64,000 bases of DNA from JBJXFK01 sp046155505 (GTDB lineage Bacteria > Planctomycetota > Phycisphaerae > UBA1845 > Fen-1342). The stretch's first letter is position 1. Each line of letters begins with the position of its first letter. Position numbers and translations under genes: made by a program. Location: contig JBJXFK010000060.1 of assembly GCA_046155505.1 (NCBI GenBank), positions 16,261 to 80,260 of the forward strand, read 5' to 3'. This document shows, in pieces, positions 59,692 to 64,000 of this stretch. The notes beneath the pieces were generated by a model that saw nothing but the letters and a program-made list of their open reading frames with translations, had not been told where the DNA came from and ran no database searches.

Positions 59692-61019
59692 CTCCGCGAG
59701 AAGAACAGCAGTTGCGGGAATCGCTCGGCTTGCCGATCGAATCGGATAGTGCCGATATCGGTAGCGCGATCGCCCGTCGCGAACATGCTCAGCTCGTGCG
59801 CGTGTATGAAGCGTTCGATCATGAACATGAAACTCAAACGCAAGAACTGCTGGCGATGTTGCCGGACGGCGCGCCGCCGCAAGCGGCGGGAATCGGTTCC
59901 GCGCTCGGTCGGCTGGGAGGATTCGTGATGCATGCCATTCGCAAACACACATTCGCTGCAGTGCTGCTGCCAGCGGCGTGTCTGATGATCGTGGCGTTCT
60001 TCGTGATCAACACCACTTCGCAGACGGCGTTCGCCAAAGTCGTCGAGCGGCTGCGCGAGATTCACTCGGCGCGGTGCAAATTCGTGCTGAAGACGCTCGG
60101 GGCCGACGGCAAGCCGCTGGCTCCCGACTCGGTCGGCGAGTTCGTGCTGACCGAGCAGCATGGAAGCAGGCAGGACTTGTTTTCGGGATCGGAACTCATC
60201 ACGAGCAGTTACTTTTTGCCCGATGGGTCGATGGCGACGATCGTGCCGGCCACCAAGATGATGCAGCGCATCGCAGCGCACCCCGGCAAGAGCGGCCCGG
60301 GAGCGAACATGCTGCAAGGCTGGCTACTTCTGCTTAAACAAAGCGACGGTCAGGCTGATCGCGAGCTGGGCACGCGGGTGATCGAGGGGCGCGTGTGCGT
60401 GGGATTCGAGCTGAACGGTGAACGCTTCGGAATTCCCGCCGGCAAGAACGGTGCGCGGCAGACGATTGAGCTTTGGGTCGAGCCGGACGGAAGTCTGCCG
60501 GTGCTGATGGAGCTGCGCGTCCCGTTGCCCAACGACGGCGGCACCGTGATCGCGCAATATGTCGAGTTTGAGTGGAACCCGCCGATTGATGTCGCGACGT
60601 TGACGCCTCCATCGAGCGAGGGGATGAACGAGATCAATCTCGAAATGCCGGTGTCAAACGAACAGACGCTGATCGATGCGCTGCGCGACTATGCGGAAGT
60701 CTTGGGCGAATATCCGAGCGAGCTGGATCCAGGCACGACGGCGGGTGCTTTCATTGCAAAGCTGATGGCGAGCGGCAAGCTAGGTGATCCGGCGTCGAAG
60801 GAGTTTCAGCAGCAGCTTTCTGAGCGGGCAATGATCATCGGCGCGGGCGCGGGTTACTTTCAGGGGTTGTACGTGCAGAAGTTTGAGCCGCAGTATTTCG
60901 GTGATGCGGTGAAGCCAGGGGATTCGACGGCGATCCTCGCGAGTTGGAATGCCGAGGGCGGCGGGCGACGAGTGATTTATGGCGACCTGCGCGTAGCCAC
61001 GGTCGATTCGCCGAACTGA
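59688..61019 (+). CDS. Membrane protein paired with the sigma factor, possible anti-sigma factor
   Basis: 443 residues: a cytoplasmic helical segment (1-80), one membrane helix (about 87-105, AAVLLPAACLMIVAFFVI), and an outer part with a LolA/MucB-like start (FAKVVERLREIHSARCKFV) and further beta strands. No zinc anti-sigma motif (HxxxCxxC) is present. The four-base overlap with the ECF gene and the topology make it the likely anti-sigma or signal-transducing partner; this is inference from position and shape. Confidence 0.65.
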   Translation: MTPREEQQLRESLGLPIESDSADIGSAIARREHAQLVRVYEAFDHEHETQTQELLAMLPDGAPPQAAGIGSALGRLGGFVMHAIRKHTFAAVLLPAACLMIVAFFVINTTSQTAFAKVVERLREIHSARCKFVLKTLGADGKPLAPDSVGEFVLTEQHGSRQDLFSGSELITSSYFLPDGSMATIVPATKMMQRIAAHPGKSGPGANMLQGWLLLLKQSDGQADRELGTRVIEGRVCVGFELNGERFGIPAGKNGARQTIELWVEPDGSLPVLMELRVPLPNDGGTVIAQYVEFEWNPPIDVATLTPPSSEGMNEINLEMPVSNEQTLIDALRDYAEVLGEYPSELDPGTTAGAFIAKLMASGKLGDPASKEFQQQLSERAMIIGAGAGYFQGLYVQKFEPQYFGDAVKPGDSTAILASWNAEGGGRRVIYGDLRVATVDSPN

Positions 61020-61084
61020 ATGCAAGCACTTCGCGTTCCGGATGCTTGAGCTTACTGAGCATGCGCGTGTGCGTGTGACACAAG

Positions 61085-61117
61085 GAGCCCCGCTTACATA
61101 CGCGGGGCTCAACTTTT
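61085..61117 (+). terminator. Intrinsic terminator after the sigma factor operon
   Basis: GAGCCCCGC (61085-61093) and GCGGGGCTC (61102-61110) form a perfect 9-base stem followed by AACTTTTCG. It lies 65 bases after the stop of the membrane partner. Confidence 0.75.
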
Positions 61118-61264
61118 CGTTCCCGCACCGCGAGAATTCCTGACGCCCATCGCGCGCGACTCGCGCCACGTCTCTCGGCTACCCACGAACGCATGCGTAT
61201 TCACCGACCGTCCGCGGCCGCGCAAGATCGCGTTCGAAAAGAGCGACGGACGAAGGAGACGACG

Positions 61265-62800
61265 ATGGCACGATTCAAGATGATTCTGTGCAGTGCAGGC
61301 GTTGTGGTGACCGCAGTCGCGTGGGCCGAGAACGGACCGACGGCGCGGGCGATTTCCAACGCCGACTGGGGAACGGCCAACGACATTTTCCCGTATGTCG
61401 CGCGGCTGGAGATCGACCGCAGCAATAACGATTTCAACGGCGATGGCGACCGCTTCAACGATCCGGGGTCGAACATAGCCGCCAACGGCGACACGTTCTG
61501 CACCGCGACACTGATCGCGCCGGATGTCATGGTCACCGCGTCGCATTGTTTTGCGGGAATGGGGCTCGCCGCCGGCGGGAACATTCCGGCAGGGCGCGTG
61601 CGGGCGAATTTCGGCAACTACGGACAGTTGTTGAACGCCGGCGGGCGAATTCATCCGATGGCGACGTTTGGGGTCGCGCCCAACGATCTCGCGTACATCA
61701 CGCTCAATGGCGTTCCCAACCCGGCCGCGATTTCACCGGTGCCGATCATGCCGCGCGCGCCGAAAGTCGGCGATGTCAACTTTGCGATCGGCTTTGGCAT
61801 TGGTGATCGGTCAAGCCGCGGTCTGGGGCCGGTTGTGGGGGCACCGGACTTCAACATCGCGCAACACAACGGCGGCGGGCCGGGTCGCGGGGCGGGCGCG
61901 AAGGGCTGGTCGACGATCACCGTAGACGATTGGGACGAGAGCTTTGTGATTCAGCGTCAGGCGGCTGGCGAGGATTTCACCGAAGGTGGCGACTCCGGCG
62001 GCCCCGGTACGCAGCACCACTCCTTCCCGACGCGAGCGTTCGCGTCAAACATTGCGGGAAGCTCACGAAATGACTTTGTGATGAGCGCAGTTAGCGGTGG
62101 GGATACTCCGGCCGTGAATGCCGCCGACAACGGGTTTAATTACGTCGCCGATACGAATCTGTGTGGGCCGGTCGGCGGTCCAAATCCGTGCGACAAGTGG
62201 ACTCGGCTCGACAATCAGGGCCGTTTTCTCGATGAAGCGATCCGACTTGGACAGGTGAGCATCAAGCACAACCTGCCCAATGACCCGCGCTCGGTGCCGG
62301 CCAACACTCCGGTCAAAGTGCTGGTGAAAGCCCGCGTCACTCCCGACGAGCCTTACACGATGAACATTCGGCTCTGGGAAGAGGACAATCAGTCCGGCGG
62401 CCCGTACAACTTCTACGGCGATATGGCCCTCGCACCAACCAATTTCGCCGACGATTTGGCCGGAATCGGCTTTTCGGCCGGCGTCGCCGGAGCGGCCGTC
62501 CGCGAAGTGTGTGCCTGGCAGGAGCTGACGGCTGGCGACCTGATCAGGTACGACGAAGCTCTGAGTCCATTGGATCCTGATCTCGACTGGACGTTTCAGA
62601 TCAACTACGGTGCTGGCAACACGTACGTGGGTCTGACACCGACCGGACTGGACGAACTGAACGCCGGCATCAACGCCTGTTCGACGAGCATCGCCGCCGG
62701 CACGGCGATTCGCGGCGGATTCGCGATGGTGCCCGAGCCGGCGTCGGTCGCGCTGCTGGCGCTCGGAGGAATGTGCGTGTTGATCCGGAAACGCGGATAA
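61265..62800 (+). CDS. Exported trypsin-like serine protease with PEP-CTERM signal
   Basis: 511 residues. A signal peptide (about 1-21) leads to a chymotrypsin-fold domain with the triad His in VTASHCF (about 94), Asp in NDLAYITL and Ser in EGGDSGGPG (Ser about 243). A second domain with beta strands follows, and the end is a PEP-CTERM tail (VPEPASVALLALGGMCVLIRKRG in outline: PEP, hydrophobic helix, RKR). It is sorted by the exosortase system, probably to the outer surface. AAGGAG precedes the ATG at 61265. It is flanked by terminators, so it is a single-gene unit. Confidence 0.92.
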   Translation: MARFKMILCSAGVVVTAVAWAENGPTARAISNADWGTANDIFPYVARLEIDRSNNDFNGDGDRFNDPGSNIAANGDTFCTATLIAPDVMVTASHCFAGMGLAAGGNIPAGRVRANFGNYGQLLNAGGRIHPMATFGVAPNDLAYITLNGVPNPAAISPVPIMPRAPKVGDVNFAIGFGIGDRSSRGLGPVVGAPDFNIAQHNGGGPGRGAGAKGWSTITVDDWDESFVIQRQAAGEDFTEGGDSGGPGTQHHSFPTRAFASNIAGSSRNDFVMSAVSGGDTPAVNAADNGFNYVADTNLCGPVGGPNPCDKWTRLDNQGRFLDEAIRLGQVSIKHNLPNDPRSVPANTPVKVLVKARVTPDEPYTMNIRLWEEDNQSGGPYNFYGDMALAPTNFADDLAGIGFSAGVAGAAVREVCAWQELTAGDLIRYDEALSPLDPDLDWTFQINYGAGNTYVGLTPTGLDELNAGINACSTSIAAGTAIRGGFAMVPEPASVALLALGGMCVLIRKRG

Positions 62801-62811
62801 TCGCGCCGGTC

Positions 62812-62890
62812 AAAAAAGGCATGTCGGGCGGTTCTCGTCGCGGCGTGGCAGCGCCGGTTTTGGTGACGAGAACCGCCCGATGTTTTTTGG
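62812..62890 (+). terminator. Strong terminator hairpin after the protease gene
   Basis: TCGGGCGGTTCTCGTC and its inverse GACGAGAACCGCCCGA enclose a smaller loop, followed by TGTTTTTTGGG; an A run precedes it, so it could also work from the other side. Confidence 0.85.
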
Positions 62891-63053
62891 GCGTGATAGG
62901 CCCGCTTGCGCGAGGCCGGCGGGGTGGTTTGTCCGCGACTGAGGCGCGGGCGGCGTGCTCACTTTCTAGATAATCTATTCACTCGAATCGGCGGGTAGTC
63001 CAGTGTAGAATCTGCGCTTGCTAGATTCTGGCGGATTCCTACAGGAGGCTCCC

Positions 63054-63368
63054 ATGCCCGAGCGACGCCCGCAGATCAACTTCCAGGTCGACGAAGCGAT
63101 GAAGCTGCTCTACGAGGAGGCCCGCATCAGCGGCCACTGGGTGACGCGCTTTTGCGCCGCCGGTTTGCTGCTGATGGTCGAGGACGCGGTGGTCCGCCGT
63201 CGCGCGCTCAATCGTCTGCGCGACTGGGAGGTCGAGTTCGAGGGGGCGACCCCGGCGCAGATTCGCGCTTTCGTCGAAGGCGCCGAAGCCGCGATGCAAG
63301 GCGGCGTTCCAGAAAGTCGGCCAGTCCGGAAAGCTCCAGCGGCGAGAAAAAAGGCAAAGCGGAGTTGA
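63054..63368 (+). CDS. Small basic-tailed protein of unknown function, 104 residues
   Basis: A soluble, mainly helical protein (EAMKLLYEEARISGHWVTRF, VEDAVVRRRALNRLRDWEVEF) ending in a Lys/Ala/Arg-rich tail (KAPAARKKAKRS), possibly for nucleic acid contact. AGGAGG lies six bases before the ATG at 63054. No family is recognised, but the strong ribosome site supports a real gene. Confidence 0.6.
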   Translation: MPERRPQINFQVDEAMKLLYEEARISGHWVTRFCAAGLLLMVEDAVVRRRALNRLRDWEVEFEGATPAQIRAFVEGAEAAMQGGVPESRPVRKAPAARKKAKRS

Positions 63369-63419
63369 TGCGCACCACCTGTCGATCCATCGACGGGGGC
63401 GGCGAGACGAGGCTGCGAG

Positions 63420-64000
63420 TCATCTGCGTTTCCTCCCAAAAGCCGGCGGCGAGCGGACGCGATTTGCGTCGCCAGTCGTCGCGATCGCCGATGCGGGCGG
63501 CACGCCATCCGTGGCGTCCGATTCCTTGGCCGATTCCGGCCCGCGGAGGTGGGCGGCATTCGCACGCGCGAATCCAGACCGAACAAGTGTACGGCATTTG
63601 TTAGGTATTGGCAAGGGGATTTTTGGAATTGGGCGAATGCGAGGGGACGAGGGGACGAGGGGACAAGGGGCCAAGGGGACGAGGGGGCAAGGGGACGAGG
63701 GGGCAACGGGGCACGAAGGCACGAAGGCACGGAGGCACGGAGTGGAAGCGGCGAGAGCCGTGCGCGCGGGGTGCACGTCGTGGGTCTCCGCATCGATCCA
63801 GATTTTTCCGCGCGTGCCGCCTTCGATATCGAAGCTGACGCAGTTCTCGTTGTCGTCGGCCATCGACACGTCCACGGTCGGCTTCACCGTTTCGCGGAAG
63901 GTCACGATAATCGCCTCGCGTCCGTCGAGGAGGCCACGGCCTTCGTACGCGAACGCCAGCTCGACGCGCTGCCCCGGCAGCAAGATCGAAAGCGGCTGCT
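63420..64000 (-). pseudogene. Partial gene broken by repeat DNA, unknown product
   Basis: The frame enters from beyond the window and reads LLPGQRVELAFAYEGRGLL, IIVTFRETVKPTVDV and RGKIWIDAETHDV, like the beta strands of a repeated Planctomycetota/Acidobacteria domain (GxIWID...HDV). At about 63770 the coding character stops and tandem repeats encode a Pro/Ser/Cys-rich tail (SCPVAPSSPCPLVP) to a stop at 63420. The native continuation after HDV is missing. The gene is therefore truncated, or ends in repeat-derived residues. Confidence 0.55.
63638..63745. repeat. Tandem GAGGGGACGAGGGGACAAGG / GCACGAAGGCACGAAGGCAC repeats
   Basis: A low-complexity array of GGGGACGA- and GGGGACAA-type units (63638-63712) followed by GGCACGAA and GGCACGGA units (63713-63742). 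It lies within the reading frame of the broken gene at the window end. Confidence 0.9.

Noticed and set aside
1..64000. Alternative genetic code (TGA or TAG reassigned)
   Set aside because: Both codons end many normal genes in the window (TAG for the AAA gene, TGA for asd and the TIM-barrel gene), so the two in-frame stops are local events.
1..64000. tRNA, rRNA or known riboswitch
   Set aside because: No cloverleaf, rRNA core or riboswitch consensus was recognised by eye; a covariance-model scan would be needed to exclude small RNAs.

Overview
The window looks like chromosomal DNA of a GC-rich Planctomycetota bacterium, possibly related to Phycisphaerae. The markers are type I dockerin pairs on large exported proteins that are not cellulosomal, PEP-CTERM sorting signals, a prepilin-type FTLIELL protein with a DG-H motif near its end, small membrane proteins carrying a CxxC...CPxCG zinc ribbon, a Hanks-type kinase, and the futalosine menaquinone enzyme MqnE. 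I see no rRNA, tRNA, phage, transposase or CRISPR array. About 47 genes or gene remnants are supported.

Layout. 0-3.6 kb: a degenerate NtrC-like regulator, aspartate-semialdehyde dehydrogenase, a small membrane protein. 3.7-7.8 kb: hypothetical proteins, a CsgG-like lipoprotein, and a two-gene operon (unknown protein plus XRE-ImmA/IrrE protease) behind an excellent promoter that would give a leaderless mRNA. 7.9-13.7 kb: a type VI secretion fragment tssF-tssG-tssH. 13.8-19.4 kb: zinc-ribbon membrane protein, signal peptidase I, M28 peptidase, TIM-barrel isomerase-like protein. 19.7-23.4 kb: a minus-strand cluster of MIT-AAA ATPase, small protein, zinc-ribbon membrane protein and SPFH/beta-propeller protein. 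23.5-28.1 kb: nucleotidyltransferase, SGNH-endonuclease/phosphatase fusion, sugar dehydrogenase with dockerin, dienelactone hydrolase. 28.4-35.1 kb: a 2215-residue PEP-CTERM/RTX fusion protein. 35.4-46.9 kb: amidohydrolase, a small gene interrupted by an in-frame TGA, a diguanylate cyclase, PriA, a sigma-54 activator, a response regulator, WrbA, MqnE. 47.5-56.0 kb: kinase, prepilin-like protein and a 1938-residue dockerin protein in one direction. 56.4-64 kb: a Tat lipoprotein, an isochorismatase-like protein without its cysteine, an amber-interrupted Uma2 gene, an ECF sigma factor with a membrane partner, a PEP-CTERM serine protease, and a gene broken by a repeat at the window end.

The most unusual theme is dispersed, often palindromic, low-complexity repeat DNA that fills most intergenic gaps and also lies in frame inside genes: in mqnE, in the propeller of the SPFH protein, in the leader of the prepilin-like gene, and at the seam of the giant PEP-CTERM/RTX fusion. 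Elsewhere it supplies stop codons or C-terminal tails. This resembles Rickettsia palindromic elements in behaviour, but the families here look different. A second point is the in-frame TGA at 37078, which is followed by a hairpin with a GGUC-type apical loop, so a selenoprotein is possible though unproven.
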